Both the position numbers and the translations under genes were made by a program. Positions 1 through 8,453 of a DNA stretch of 64,000 nucleotides are shown one piece after another. The stretch comes from Reyranella sp. (GTDB lineage: Bacteria; Pseudomonadota; Alphaproteobacteria; Reyranellales; Reyranellaceae). The stretch is from NCBI RefSeq assembly GCF_004297405.1, contig NZ_SCVC01000006.1, positions 558,001 to 622,000 on the forward strand, in the 5' to 3' direction. The notes under the pieces are model-generated. The model saw only the letters and a program-made list of their open reading frames with translations, was not told the DNA's origin and did no database searches. The number at the start of each line of letters is the position of its first letter. The stretch's first letter is position 1.

Positions 1-183
1 GATGCCAGCAAGTGGGCGGCTGCGTTCTGCCAACACGCCAAGAAGCTGGGCGACAAGGACATCGACGAAGAGTGGATGATCGGCTGGTTTGCTAATGCCA
101 TCGAGCATTCACACGACGTGCGTACCGGTGGCGGCCCTATCGTGCTGCCGGATGGCTCGGCGTTTTTTGTGGCAAGCGTGTAG
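1..183 (+). CDS. Phage hypothetical protein, 5'-truncated by the window edge
   Basis: The first reading frame is open from base 1 to a TAG at 181-183 and gives about 60 residues. It includes an aromatic, acidic stretch (WMIGWFANAIEHSHD) of a kind found in small phage early proteins. The gene begins upstream of the window. The next small gene starts two bases after its stop, which fits one operon. The function is unknown; the call rests on the open frame, its composition and the tight spacing. Confidence 0.55.
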   Translation, partial: DASKWAAAFCQHAKKLGDKDIDEEWMIGWFANAIEHSHDVRTGGGPIVLPDGSAFFVASV

Positions 184-185
184 CC

Positions 186-359
186 ATGAAGGCGCTCATG
201 GATGAACTGGCCGCCATTCGCTTCTACTGGCAAGCGTTGGGCGCCATCTCTGGACGCTGCGGGCACGTAAGCAAGGGGCCGAACTGGTCGTTCTGGCCCG
301 GCTTGCGGTCCATCGCGAAGTCCATGCAACGCCTACATCGCGGCGAGCTGAAGCCATGA
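186..359 (+). CDS. Small phage protein of unknown function (57 aa)
   Basis: An ATG at 186 opens a 57-residue frame ending in TGA at 357-359. Its stop overlaps the ATG of the next gene (356) in an ATGA junction, the coupling used throughout this phage. The product has a Trp/Phe-containing centre (GPNWSFWPGL) and a basic C-terminus. No family is recognised. It is likely an early or accessory phage protein, supported mainly by its position between two coupled genes. Confidence 0.45.
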   Translation: MKALMDELAAIRFYWQALGAISGRCGHVSKGPNWSFWPGLRSIAKSMQRLHRGELKP

Positions 360-1018
360 AAGCACGTGACTCAGCCCCAGTAGGCGAAGCACCCGCCAAC
401 TCAGATCTAGTAGAGGGGATAGCGAGGGCGATTGCCATTCGTCTCGCCAAGCTAGATTGGGGTGAAGCGTACGAGGGCTTTGAAAGCAGCCATTGGCTGA
501 AGGCTCAACCTCTGGCCCGAGCCGCCCTCTCCCACATCTCCTCCCTGGGAAGGGTGGTAGTGACGAGGAGTGTGCTGACGCCGCGCGACGCGATCACCTG
601 TGAAGTACTGGAAGCGCTGAAGGACCTTCACGCCGACTGTGTCGAGTACTGCCGCATCAACCATCTGCACAACGACGATGGTGGACCCGGCACGAACCAC
701 GCGATGCGCCGCGCCGCTGAAGCCATCGCCAATGCAACACAGGCAGCCACCCCAGTAGGCGAAGCGAACACTCGCGACGAGAGGGCCGTGACTGATAACG
801 GATGGCAGCCGATTGAAACGGCGCCGAGGGATCTTTCCGATGTGTTGGTGTACCGCCCCGGCGCCGTCGATCCCGTGATAGTCGCGCACCAGAACATCTA
901 CGGAGACTGGTGCTCGCACATGCCGGCAGATGAAGGTGGCTTCTACCTGTGGAAGGCGGCGATGGCGGGGCTGACCCACTGGATGCCATTGCCTGCCGCC
1001 CCCGAGGTGAAGCCATGA
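356..1018 (+). CDS. Phage protein with C-terminal DUF551-like domain
   Basis: 220 residues. The last 75 or so resemble DUF551, a small domain common in phage early regions: a GWQPIETAPRD start, a VLVYRPG strand and a closing THWMPLPAAPE motif. The N-terminal 140 residues are unrecognised and carry a histidine/asparagine-rich patch (HLHNDDGGPGTNH). The segment PVGEA occurs near the N-terminus and again before the DUF551 domain, encoded by an identical 16-bp repeat. It is coupled to its neighbours by ATGA overlaps on both sides. A second DUF551 protein lies at the other end of the prophage on the minus strand. The molecular role is unknown. Confidence 0.6.
   Translation: MKARDSAPVGEAPANSDLVEGIARAIAIRLAKLDWGEAYEGFESSHWLKAQPLARAALSHISSLGRVVVTRSVLTPRDAITCEVLEALKDLHADCVEYCRINHLHNDDGGPGTNHAMRRAAEAIANATQAATPVGEANTRDERAVTDNGWQPIETAPRDLSDVLVYRPGAVDPVIVAHQNIYGDWCSHMPADEGGFYLWKAAMAGLTHWMPLPAAPEVKP
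375..390 (+). repeat. 16-bp direct repeat, copy 1
   Basis: The sequence CCCCAGTAGGCGAAGC is identical to positions 750-765 and lies inside the same gene in the same reading frame (PVGEA). It probably reflects an internal duplication of a linker, since the second copy sits just before the DUF551-like domain. Confidence 0.7.
750..765 (+). repeat. 16-bp direct repeat, copy 2
   Basis: Identical to positions 375-390. It encodes the linker immediately upstream of the C-terminal DUF551-like domain. Confidence 0.7.
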
Positions 1019-1233
1019 GTATCATCAAGTTCCCGGCAGCTACCCGGGGCATGGATGCGCCTCCTACGCATGAGAATGGGGCCAGCCATCGCGCACAGAT
1101 GATTGCCTTGGCAGAGCAGGTGATGGCGGAGCGACGCAGAAAGCCATTGGGTCTGGAGAGCACCCGGGAGGAGTGGCTTGCCGACGCACTTCTCGCTGCC
1201 GAAGCGCGTCTTAAGGCGCAGGAAGGTGGCTGA
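1015..1233 (+). CDS. Small phage hypothetical protein (72 aa)
   Basis: The start is taken at 1015, where ATG overlaps the TGA of the upstream gene. An in-frame ATG at 949 would run through that gene and is not credible. The product is helical and charged: a basic centre (AERRRKPLG) and an alanine-rich acidic C-terminus (WLADALLAAEARLKAQE). No family is recognised. It is probably co-transcribed with the two genes before it. Confidence 0.5.
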   Translation: MSIIKFPAATRGMDAPPTHENGASHRAQMIALAEQVMAERRRKPLGLESTREEWLADALLAAEARLKAQEGG

Positions 1234-1346
1234 TGCCGGAGCGGAACAGGTGCGGAGTGAGCGCAGCGAACGAGCGAACACATGAGAAAACCTAGAAAAA
1301 TGTGGCTCCCCCACCACACCTCTACTCTAGAGCAGAGAACCCCCTA

Positions 1347-1565
1347 ATGCGCGGACGCCAATGGACACCGGAGGACGATGCAAGGCTCGCCAGATTGTCG
1401 ACGGCTGGCATGACCGACGGCGAGATAGCCCAGATCATGCACCGCGACCGATCGTTCATCTGCCGCAAGCGCCAAGCCAAGGGGCTGGAGCGCGGCCTAT
1501 CCCCAGCCATGCAGGCAATGATGGCGAGGGTGAACCTTCAGCGACGGATGGCGAGGGCCGCATGA
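1347..1565 (+). CDS. Small SANT/Myb-like or GcrA-like HTH DNA-binding protein
   Basis: 72 residues from an ATG at 1347. The N-terminal part reads RQWTPEDDARLARL, then a predicted second helix (MTDGEIAQIM) and a recognition helix (SFICRKRQAKGL), a three-helix SANT/Myb-type pattern. The layout resembles the N-terminus of the alphaproteobacterial cell-cycle regulator GcrA (Trp-Thr start, Ser/Ala-rich turn, basic third helix), but the rest of GcrA is missing. It is likely a phage transcription factor. It overlaps the next gene by ATGA at 1562-1565. An upstream in-frame ATG at 1302 has poorer context. Confidence 0.55.
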   Translation: MRGRQWTPEDDARLARLSTAGMTDGEIAQIMHRDRSFICRKRQAKGLERGLSPAMQAMMARVNLQRRMARAA

Positions 1566-1759
1566 AGACCTTCACCGCCGGCCGCTTCAGGGCCGAATGC
1601 TATCTCAGCGCTCAGAACGGCCAGATCACCGAGATTGTGGAACTGCACCGCAACGGCAGTGATGAAGTCGTGGGACGTCTCAACGTCAGCTTTGACGACC
1701 TGCCAGACCTGGAGCACGTGCTGAAGCGCGCTATTGCCGCCCAGAACGAAGCCGGTTAG
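1562..1759 (+). CDS. Small phage hypothetical protein (65 aa)
   Basis: The ATG at 1562 overlaps the stop of the HTH gene (ATGA), indicating translational coupling. The 65-residue product alternates short strands (FRAECYLSA, EIVELHRN, VGRLNVSF) with a C-terminal helix and looks like a small alpha/beta fold. No family is recognised. Its 3' end overlaps by 4 bp the convergent lipoprotein gene on the other strand. Confidence 0.5.
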   Translation: MKTFTAGRFRAECYLSAQNGQITEIVELHRNGSDEVVGRLNVSFDDLPDLEHVLKRAIAAQNEAG

Positions 1760-1995
1760 CGCCCCGGCGCCACAATCACCACGGCGTCATTGTCACCAGA
1801 CCAAACGTTCTCGAAAGCCTGCCGGTCGGCTTCCATAGCCAGACGCTGGCGCTCACAACTGGCGGATTGGCTCGCAAGGCAGGCTTTGTAAGCCTCTCGC
1901 GACTTGTCATAGGTGGCCCGAGCCTCGTTCCTCTTGGCCAATCCACAGCCGCTCAACGCGGCCAACAACACGATAGCAACGGCGGTCTTAATCAT
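1756..1995 (-). CDS. Small lipoprotein, probable prophage moron
   Basis: 79 residues from an ATG at 1995 preceded by a purine-rich ribosome site (GGAAGGACGAG). Residues 1-17 form a lipoprotein signal: a short basic start, a hydrophobic stretch and a lipobox LSGC with the acylated cysteine at 17. The rest is a short helical, charged domain containing two further cysteines. It is transcribed against the surrounding phage operon, as is usual for genes expressed from a lysogen. It could alter the envelope of the lysogen, but the function is not known. Confidence 0.6.
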   Translation of the reverse strand: MIKTAVAIVLLAALSGCGLAKRNEARATYDKSREAYKACLASQSASCERQRLAMEADRQAFENVWSGDNDAVVIVAPGR

Positions 1996-2141
1996 TCTCG
2001 TCCTTCCCGCCCCACGCGCGGACGATAACAGAAACCGCTTGCAATTTCTAATACACAGTCCGTAGTTGGAAAGGCTGAAGCTCCACAACCTAGAGCGTTC
2101 AGCCCATGGCCTCAGGCCACTCGAAAAGTAGAGCCAAATAG

Positions 2142-2420
2142 ATGGCGGCCGGTCGAAAGACAGGGGGCCGCGTCAAAGGCGTGCCGAACAAGGCCACCGC
2201 CCAGCTCAAGGCTCTTGCCCAGAAGCACACCAGCGAGGCGCTGAAGACGCTCGCCAGCATCATGAAGGGCGGTGACAGCGACTCAGCGCGCGTCGCGGCA
2301 GCCAAGGAGCTTCTGGACCGCGGTTACGGCAAGCCAGCGCAGGCTATTGTTGGCGGCGACGAAGACAGCCAGCCGATCCGCATCGCCCGCATTGAGCTTA
2401 TCGACCTGGGTGGCGCATGA
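2142..2420 (+). CDS. Putative terminase small subunit (DUF5681-like N-terminus)
   Basis: 92 residues beginning with a Gly/Lys/Arg-rich segment (GRKTGGRVKGVPNKAT) typical of DUF5681-type phage proteins, followed by two helices (AQLKALAQKHTSEAL and RVAAAKELLDRGYGKP). Its stop overlaps the start of the large terminase gene by 4 bp, the standard order for small and large terminase. The small subunit binds phage DNA to begin packaging. The assignment rests mainly on position and the DNA-binding-like N-terminus. Confidence 0.65.
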   Translation: MAAGRKTGGRVKGVPNKATAQLKALAQKHTSEALKTLASIMKGGDSDSARVAAAKELLDRGYGKPAQAIVGGDEDSQPIRIARIELIDLGGA

Positions 2421-3739
2421 GCGCCACAGCCCAGATCGCGCTCCCCCCGAAGCTCAAGAGCCTATTTGTCGGCCCGGCTGACGTGCGTGGTGCCCATGGC
2501 GGCCGTGGCTCGGCCAAAACCCGCAGCTTCGCCAAGATGGCCGCCGTTCGTGGCTACATGTTCGGAGAGAGCGGCGAGAGCGGCATCATGCTCTGCGCCC
2601 GCCAGTACATGAACTCGCTGGACGATTCCTCACTGGAGGAGGTCAAGCGGGCGATCGAGGAAGAGCCCTTCCTGTCGGCCTATTACGACGTGGGTGAGAA
2701 GTTCATCAAGAGCCGCGACGGCCGGATCGACTTCGCCTTTGCTGGCCTTGATCGCAGCATCGAGAGCGTCAAATCAAAGGGCCGGATTCTCAATTGTTGG
2801 GTGGACGAAGCCGAGCCAGTGACGGCTGAGGCCTGGTCGATCCTGATCCCGACGCTGCGTGAGGAAGGCGACGGCTGGAATGCCGAGCTGTGGGTGACGT
2901 GGAACCCCAAGCGCAAGAACGCGGCTGTTGAGAGCCGTTTCCGGCACGCCAACGATAACCTGATCCGCATTGTCGAGATGAACTGGCGGGACAATCCGCG
3001 CTTCCCGGCAACGCTGGAGCGTGCTCGTCAACGTGATCTCAGGGACCGCCCGGACCAGTACGACCACATTTGGGAAGGCGCCTACGTCTCGGTCATCGAG
3101 GGTGCGTACTACGCCAAATCGCTGACTCAGGCCCGCGCTGAGGGCCGCATTGGCAGGGTCGCAGCCGATCCGCTGATGACCATCCGCCTGTTCTGCGACA
3201 TTGGCGGCACGGGCGCACGAGCGGACGCTTTCACGATCTGGGCGGCTCAATTCATCGGCCGCGAGATTCGCTGGCTGAACTACTACGAGGCCGTTGGCCA
3301 ACCTTTATCGGCCCACCTCGAATGGTGCCGTTCGCAGGGCTACACGCCCGCCCGGGCTCAATTCTGGCTGCCCCACGACGGCGACAGCAACGACAAGGTC
3401 TATGACGTCAGCTACGCCTCAGCCCTGCGTGAAGCGGGCTACGAGGTGACTGTTGTCCCCAATCAGGGGAAGGGCGCTGCTGCGGCCCGCATCGAAGCCG
3501 GTCGACGCCTGTTCCCGTTCATGTGGTTCAACGAGGCCACGACCCAAGGCGGTCTGGATGCTCTCGGCTGGTATCACGAGAAGAAGGACGAGAAGCGAAA
3601 CATCGGCCTCGGTCCCAATCACGACTGGGCATCGCACGGCGCCGACGGCTTCGGCGCGGGCTGCGTGGTCTACGAGGCCCCGACCGTCAAGACGGAGCAG
3701 CATCTCGATACCGGCGCTTCGTCGTGGATGGCCGCATGA
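2417..3739 (+). CDS. Phage terminase large subunit (PBSX/Terminase_3 family)
   Basis: 440 residues, the normal length for the family. This is the motor that pumps DNA into the prohead and cuts it. The Walker A loop GGRGSAKT is at residues 28-35 and the Walker B strand with catalytic acids (NCWVDEAE) is near 126-133. A C-terminal RNase H-like nuclease follows: Asp 261 in LFCDIGG, a second acid near LPHDGD (321-323) and a late aspartate in HDWASHGADG. It starts inside the small subunit gene (ATGA) and ends in an ATGA overlap with the Tat-signal gene. Confidence 0.93.
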   Translation: MSATAQIALPPKLKSLFVGPADVRGAHGGRGSAKTRSFAKMAAVRGYMFGESGESGIMLCARQYMNSLDDSSLEEVKRAIEEEPFLSAYYDVGEKFIKSRDGRIDFAFAGLDRSIESVKSKGRILNCWVDEAEPVTAEAWSILIPTLREEGDGWNAELWVTWNPKRKNAAVESRFRHANDNLIRIVEMNWRDNPRFPATLERARQRDLRDRPDQYDHIWEGAYVSVIEGAYYAKSLTQARAEGRIGRVAADPLMTIRLFCDIGGTGARADAFTIWAAQFIGREIRWLNYYEAVGQPLSAHLEWCRSQGYTPARAQFWLPHDGDSNDKVYDVSYASALREAGYEVTVVPNQGKGAAAARIEAGRRLFPFMWFNEATTQGGLDALGWYHEKKDEKRNIGLGPNHDWASHGADGFGAGCVVYEAPTVKTEQHLDTGASSWMAA

Positions 3740-3993
3740 AGACCTCTCGCCGCCGTCTGTTCGGTCTTCTCGCCGCCGCACCTCTCGTTGCGCACCTGCC
3801 GGCCGTTCCTGTTCCGGCGGTCGCCGCCACGCCAACGCCAGATATTGGATGGGCCATCGCGTCGACCGACTTGGAATTGAGCGTATCCGAGTGGACCTCG
3901 ACGTTTATCCGACCGCAAATGCTCGTGCTCGCCCGCCAGATCGACACTGACGTGTGGTCTGCGCTCTATCCGAATGGGGCGCCCAATGGCTAA
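3736..3993 (+). CDS. Tat-signal protein with a coat-protein-like C-terminal segment
   Basis: 85 residues, start fixed by an ATGA overlap with the terminase. Residues 4-31 look like a twin-arginine signal: SRRRLFG, then a hydrophobic, Ala/Pro-rich stretch ending in an AVA-like cleavage site. Residues 43-77 align without gaps to residues 90-124 of the coat protein encoded at 7203-8441, with 15 of 35 identities, including the shared core PQM and an Ile-Asp pair. The DNA is not similar, so this is an old relationship. Its position between terminase and portal is unusual. The function is unknown: it could be a coat-derived decoy, an assembly factor or a relic. Confidence 0.7.
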   Translation: MKTSRRRLFGLLAAAPLVAHLPAVPVPAVAATPTPDIGWAIASTDLELSVSEWTSTFIRPQMLVLARQIDTDVWSALYPNGAPNG

Positions 3994-6142
3994 GCGCACC
4001 CGCAAGACCGTCTCTCAGCGCGGCGGCGAAACAGGCGCAGCCACCACGAGCAAAGGTGCTGTTCAGCGTCCGTCCACGCCCATGACGGATGACGAGAAGC
4101 GTGAGATCCACGCCGAGGCCATGCGCCGCGCCGAGGAAATCTGGGACGCCGAGCGCGAGAACATCCGACAGGGCCGTGACTGTCAGCGTTTCTATGCCGG
4201 TGGAGAAGGGCAGTGGGATGACAAGGCGCGCAAGAGCCGCGAGGCCGATGGCCGCCCCGTCCTGACGATCAACCTGCTGCCGCAGATCGTGCGCCAGATG
4301 ACCGGCGACCTGCGCAAGAACCCGCCGAGCCTGAAGTTCCTGCCAGCCAAGGGCAAAGCCTCCAAGGAGACGGCTGAGGCCTATGGCGGCATCTCCCGCC
4401 ACATCGAACAGCAGAGCAACGCCAAGGACTGCTACATCATCGCTACCGAGAACGCGGCGATTGCGAGTCAAGGCTTCTTCCGTGTCGTCACCCAGTACAG
4501 CTCGGATGATGGGTTCGACCTCGATATCCGCATCAAGCCCATTCGCGACCCGTTCGGCGCGGCTCTGGACCCCTATGCGACGCTGCCGGACAAATCCGAC
4601 TCCCGATATGGCTTCGTGTTCGAGCGCCTGTCGGAAGAGGATTACGAAGCCGCATATCCCAACCACTCGGCCGAGAGTATCAGCCTGCCGGAAGGCGACC
4701 GCTTCCCGTGGCGTGTCGGCAAGTCCATCCGCATCGCGGAGTATTGGAAGCTCAAGACGGTCAAGAAGACGCTGATTCTGCTGGATGACGGCGCTGTCGT
4801 GGAAGACGAGGCGGCTATTCCGCCCGATCGCACCGAGGTCCGGCGTCGCGAGGTAGAGGCTAATCAGGCCTGCTACTACATGGTCAGCGGCGCCGATGTG
4901 CTGAGCGGCCCGCACGACTTCCCTTGCAGCATCATCCCCATCTGCATGGTGGTCGGCGAGGAGATCACGGCCGACGGCGGCACGATCCGGAAGGGCATGG
5001 TCCACGACGCCCGCGACCCGCAGCGCGTCTACAACTACTCGCGCACTGCCTCTGTTGAGGCCGTCGCCATGCAGCCCAAGGCACCGTACCTCGTGACCGC
5101 CGACATGATCGCGGGCTTCGAGGGCGTGTGGAAGACCGCGGGCAGCAAGAACCACGCTTATCTGCCCTACAAGCCCGACCAGAAGGCCGCGACGCTCAAG
5201 CCCGAGCGCGCCCAGCCCGCCATCGCCAGCACTGGCCTAGACACACAGGCCGCCATCGCTTCAGGCGACGTAGAAGCCACGACCGGCATCTACAAATCGA
5301 TGCTCGGCGCCCCCAGCAACGAGACATCTGGCATCGCCATCGCCCAGCGCCAGCAGGAAGGCGACACGACCACATTCCTGTATCCCGACAACCTCGCCCG
5401 CGCGCTGTCGTGCCTTGGCCGCATCCTCGCCGACATGATTCCCCGCGTTTACGACCAGGAGCGCGAGGTTCGTATCCTCAAGGAAGACGGCAGCACGGAA
5501 ATGCTGGCCGTGAACGTGCCGGGCGAAAAGCAGGAGATGGACAAGAGGGGCCAGCCGAAGCCGCTCTATGACCTCTCTGCCGGTGAATACGACGTAGTGG
5601 TCACGACCGGCCCCAGCTTCGCCAGCCGCCGGGCCGAATCCGCTGCTCACATGGTGGAGCTTGCCAAGGGCGTGCCGATGGTCGGGCAGGTAGCGCCTGA
5701 CCTGATCGTAGAGAACATGGATTTTCCCGGCGCCGACCAGATCGCCAAGCGCATCAAGGCCGCCATTGGGATCGATGAAGACGGCGAGCCTATCGAGCAA
5801 GAGCAGAAGCAGGACCCGGCCGCTGCCGCCGGTGCGCTCAAGGATGCCGCCACGGCCGACAAGACGCGCGCCGAAACGGAAGGCATCGAGATCGACAACC
5901 GCATGAAGATTGTCGAGCTGGCTACGGGCATGCAGGCCTTTGGGCAGACACTGCAGGGCATTCAAGCGTTGTTGCAGCAGATCGCAGGCCAGCAGCCGGG
6001 AGCGCCCACAGGGCAGCCCCCAGCGTTGCCGCCGCCCGAGATGCCCATGCCTGGAATTGGCGCCGGCGCACCGAACGACATGTCCGCCATGGACGACCTG
6101 CCGATGGTTGAGGTCGAGGCTCTTGAGGGAGCGCCCGTATGA
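3986..6142 (+). CDS. Portal protein, P22 type
   Basis: About 718 residues, similar in length to P22 gp1. The portal dodecamer sits at one capsid vertex and is the channel for DNA. The N-terminal part (RENIRQGRDCQRFYAGGEGQ, then RPVLTINLLPQIVRQMTGD) is characteristic of the P22 portal family. The C-terminal 100 residues hold an Ala-rich helix and a Pro/Gly-rich tail. The ATG at 3986 has a GGGG element 6 nt upstream; an in-frame ATG at 3974 is the alternative. Either start overlaps the preceding small gene, and the stop overlaps the next start (ATGA). Confidence 0.92.
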   Translation: MAKRTRKTVSQRGGETGAATTSKGAVQRPSTPMTDDEKREIHAEAMRRAEEIWDAERENIRQGRDCQRFYAGGEGQWDDKARKSREADGRPVLTINLLPQIVRQMTGDLRKNPPSLKFLPAKGKASKETAEAYGGISRHIEQQSNAKDCYIIATENAAIASQGFFRVVTQYSSDDGFDLDIRIKPIRDPFGAALDPYATLPDKSDSRYGFVFERLSEEDYEAAYPNHSAESISLPEGDRFPWRVGKSIRIAEYWKLKTVKKTLILLDDGAVVEDEAAIPPDRTEVRRREVEANQACYYMVSGADVLSGPHDFPCSIIPICMVVGEEITADGGTIRKGMVHDARDPQRVYNYSRTASVEAVAMQPKAPYLVTADMIAGFEGVWKTAGSKNHAYLPYKPDQKAATLKPERAQPAIASTGLDTQAAIASGDVEATTGIYKSMLGAPSNETSGIAIAQRQQEGDTTTFLYPDNLARALSCLGRILADMIPRVYDQEREVRILKEDGSTEMLAVNVPGEKQEMDKRGQPKPLYDLSAGEYDVVVTTGPSFASRRAESAAHMVELAKGVPMVGQVAPDLIVENMDFPGADQIAKRIKAAIGIDEDGEPIEQEQKQDPAAAAGALKDAATADKTRAETEGIEIDNRMKIVELATGMQAFGQTLQGIQALLQQIAGQQPGAPTGQPPALPPPEMPMPGIGAGAPNDMSAMDDLPMVEVEALEGAPV

Positions 6143-6342
6143 GCCGGTTTGTCGAAGTGAGCCGCGAACTCTTCAGCGCCTATCGCGCCGAGATGGAGAA
6201 GATCGGCCCTCGTCACCGCAACGTGTGCCGCTGGCTCTACGACTTGGGTTGGGGAATCGACGCCGCTGCTCTCGACACATACCTCGCGCCGGAGCGGCTT
6301 GGCTGCGTACCAATTGCCTCATCTGAGGAGACAATTCATTGA
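6139..6342 (+). CDS. Small phage hypothetical protein between portal and scaffold (67 aa)
   Basis: It starts in an ATGA overlap with the portal gene and ends in a TTGA overlap with the scaffold gene. The product is helical with a central aromatic patch (CRWLYDLGWG). Similar small proteins of unknown role are often found between portal and scaffold genes. No motif allows a functional call. Confidence 0.55.
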   Translation: MSRFVEVSRELFSAYRAEMEKIGPRHRNVCRWLYDLGWGIDAAALDTYLAPERLGCVPIASSEETIH

Positions 6343-7169
6343 GTGACGTTGACACTTCTGTACAGTTGAACAATACTTCAACTGACCCGGTCGCCTCGGC
6401 TCAGCCGACGGACTCGCCAGCATCGACCACTGGCCCGGCAGACACCGCCGTAAGCGGGCGGCCCAATGGTGACGCTCCTCCTGAGGAGCAGAAGCCGACC
6501 CGGGACCGCCGCGCTGAGAAACGGATCGCCTCGCTAACGCGGAAGAATGAGGAGTTGCTGACGCGACTCGGCCGTCTTGAGGGCATCGTGGAAATCACCA
6601 CGAAATCCCAACAGCAGCCGGAAGCCGACGCGAAGCCTCGCCGAGAACAGTATGCGTCGTGGGACGACTTCTCAGAGGCCCTGACGGACTGGAAGGTGGA
6701 TCAGCGGCTGAAGGCCCGGGATACCGAGCAACAGCGGAAGAGCACCCAACAGGCGTCAGCCAGCAAAGCGAACGAGCGCAATCAGGCTCTCGCTGATCGG
6801 CTGGTGGCGGACGGGAAGGATATCGAGGACTTCGAGGAAGTGATGGAAATCATCACGGATGGCGAGTTCCCGGTCTCGGCGGCGATGCGCGACTACCTGG
6901 AGGAAGCGGAGAGACCCGCGCTTGTAGCGCAGTGGCTCGCCGACAACCCGGACCAGGCGCGCCGGATCTACGGCATGAACTCCGCGGCAGCGGTTCGTGA
7001 GCTGGACAAGGTGGCGAAGGATTTCGCGCCGAAGCCCGCTCGGGTCACCACTGCGCCGCCGCCGGGACCAACCGTCGGAGGCCGATCGGTAACGACGAAG
7101 TCGCCGGACGCTATGTCGATGGAAGAGTACGCCGCCGAATTCAAGCAACGGCAAGCTAAGTCTCGCTGA
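6339..7169 (+). CDS. Head scaffolding protein (putative)
   Basis: 276 residues from a TTG start with a strong GAGGAG site about 8 nt upstream. The first 50 residues are disordered and Ser/Thr/Pro-rich. A coiled coil follows (EKRIASLTRKNEELLTRL), then Gln/Lys-rich helices and a short basic C-terminal helix (EEYAAEFKQRQAKSR). This make-up and the position just before the coat gene are those of a scaffolding protein, which guides coat assembly and then leaves the prohead. Sequence conservation in this class is low, so the call rests on architecture and order. Confidence 0.75.
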   Translation: MSDVDTSVQLNNTSTDPVASAQPTDSPASTTGPADTAVSGRPNGDAPPEEQKPTRDRRAEKRIASLTRKNEELLTRLGRLEGIVEITTKSQQQPEADAKPRREQYASWDDFSEALTDWKVDQRLKARDTEQQRKSTQQASASKANERNQALADRLVADGKDIEDFEEVMEIITDGEFPVSAAMRDYLEEAERPALVAQWLADNPDQARRIYGMNSAAAVRELDKVAKDFAPKPARVTTAPPPGPTVGGRSVTTKSPDAMSMEEYAAEFKQRQAKSR

Positions 7170-7202
7170 TCGGCGCGGCGCCCGTCTTAGGGCTCCAAGC
7201 CA

Positions 7203-8441
7203 ATGGCAACGAATACGCTACTTACGAACGACGTCATCCTCAAAGAGGGGATGATGCAGCTAGAGGACAATCTCGTCATCGCGAAGCTCTGCAATCGCGA
7301 TTTCGAGCCCGAGTTCGGTAAGGCCGTGAAGAACGGCGATACCATCCGTATCGCCCGTCCGATCCACGGCCAAGTCCGCACCGGCGCCGTCATGCAGCCT
7401 CAGGACATCACCGAGGGCCGCGAGACGCTGACCATCGCCACTCAGTTGGGTGCGGACCTTGAGTTCACCTCCAAGGACCTGACCCTTTCTGTGGATCAGT
7501 TCTCCAAGCGCATCCTGAAGCCGCAGATGATCCGCCTCGCTACCGAAATCGACCTGATGGTCATGCGGGAGCTGTCGGACAACTGCCCGAACTGGGTCGG
7601 TACGCCGGGCCAGACGATCAACAGCTACGCCGACTTCGCCCTTGCGCCGCAGCGCCTGGACGAATTGTCGGTACCCTCCGGCCGAGTGGCGATCCTATCG
7701 CCGGCCGATCACTGGGGCCTTGTTCCGACGCTGGCGGGTACGTTCATTCAGGGCGTGAATCGCAGCGCCTTGGAGCGCGCCAAGCTGCCGATGATCGGCG
7801 ACGTGGACATGTACATGTCGCAGAACGTCACTACCCATACGAACGGCACGTGGTCGGGCGCTTCTCCCATCGCGGAGATCGACAACGGCACGCTTTCGAC
7901 GACCTACGCGGCGTCGAAGGACACGTGGACGATGACCATCCACATCGATGGCCTGACGGCGAACACTGGCACGGTGCTCAAGGGTGACGTGATCACCATT
8001 GAGAACGTCTACGCGGTCAACACGATCACCGGCGCCACCCTCCCGTGGCTCCGCGAGTTCGTGGTCAAGTCCAGCGTGACGGCTGATGGCACCGGCGACG
8101 CGGATGTCACGATCAGCCCGCCGATCATCACCAGCGGGCCGTACATGACCTGCAACGCGGCAGCGGTCGACGGCGCGAACATTACGCTCAAGGGTTCGGT
8201 CAACGTCGGATACCCCCAGAACCTCGTGTTCCATCCCGACGCGGTCACTCTGGCCATGCCGAACATGGAGAAGCCGAAGGGCGCGGCGTGGTGTGAACAG
8301 CAGTCCTACGAGGGGTTCAATCTGCGCCTCACGCAGGGCTACGACATGACCAACGACAAATCGCAGTGGCGTTTCGACTGCCTCGTTGGCGTCAAGGCCT
8401 ACCAGCCGTGGCTTGCCACGCGCGTCAGCGGCTCAAACTAA
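7203..8441 (+). CDS. Major capsid (coat) protein, P22 gp5-like
   Basis: 412 residues, close to P22 coat (430). Family features include the N-terminal LKEGMMQLEDNLVIAKLCNR segment, the TIRIARP strand and the EFTSKDLTLSVDQF / LKPQMIRLATEID region that forms part of the HK97-fold core. A Gly/Thr-rich insertion (about residues 220-280) lies where P22 carries its extra I-domain. A ribosome site is not strong, but the gene follows the scaffold by 33 bp, the usual spacing for a highly expressed coat gene. Residues 90-124 are the part echoed in the small Tat-signal protein at 3736-3993. Confidence 0.9.
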   Translation: MATNTLLTNDVILKEGMMQLEDNLVIAKLCNRDFEPEFGKAVKNGDTIRIARPIHGQVRTGAVMQPQDITEGRETLTIATQLGADLEFTSKDLTLSVDQFSKRILKPQMIRLATEIDLMVMRELSDNCPNWVGTPGQTINSYADFALAPQRLDELSVPSGRVAILSPADHWGLVPTLAGTFIQGVNRSALERAKLPMIGDVDMYMSQNVTTHTNGTWSGASPIAEIDNGTLSTTYAASKDTWTMTIHIDGLTANTGTVLKGDVITIENVYAVNTITGATLPWLREFVVKSSVTADGTGDADVTISPPIITSGPYMTCNAAAVDGANITLKGSVNVGYPQNLVFHPDAVTLAMPNMEKPKGAAWCEQQSYEGFNLRLTQGYDMTNDKSQWRFDCLVGVKAYQPWLATRVSGSN

Positions 8442-8453
8442 AGGGAGCGCCAG

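Noticed and set aside
2106..2141. An 11-codon frame directly before the small terminase gene
   Set aside because: It abuts the next ATG but lacks a convincing ribosome site, and a frame this short is expected by chance.
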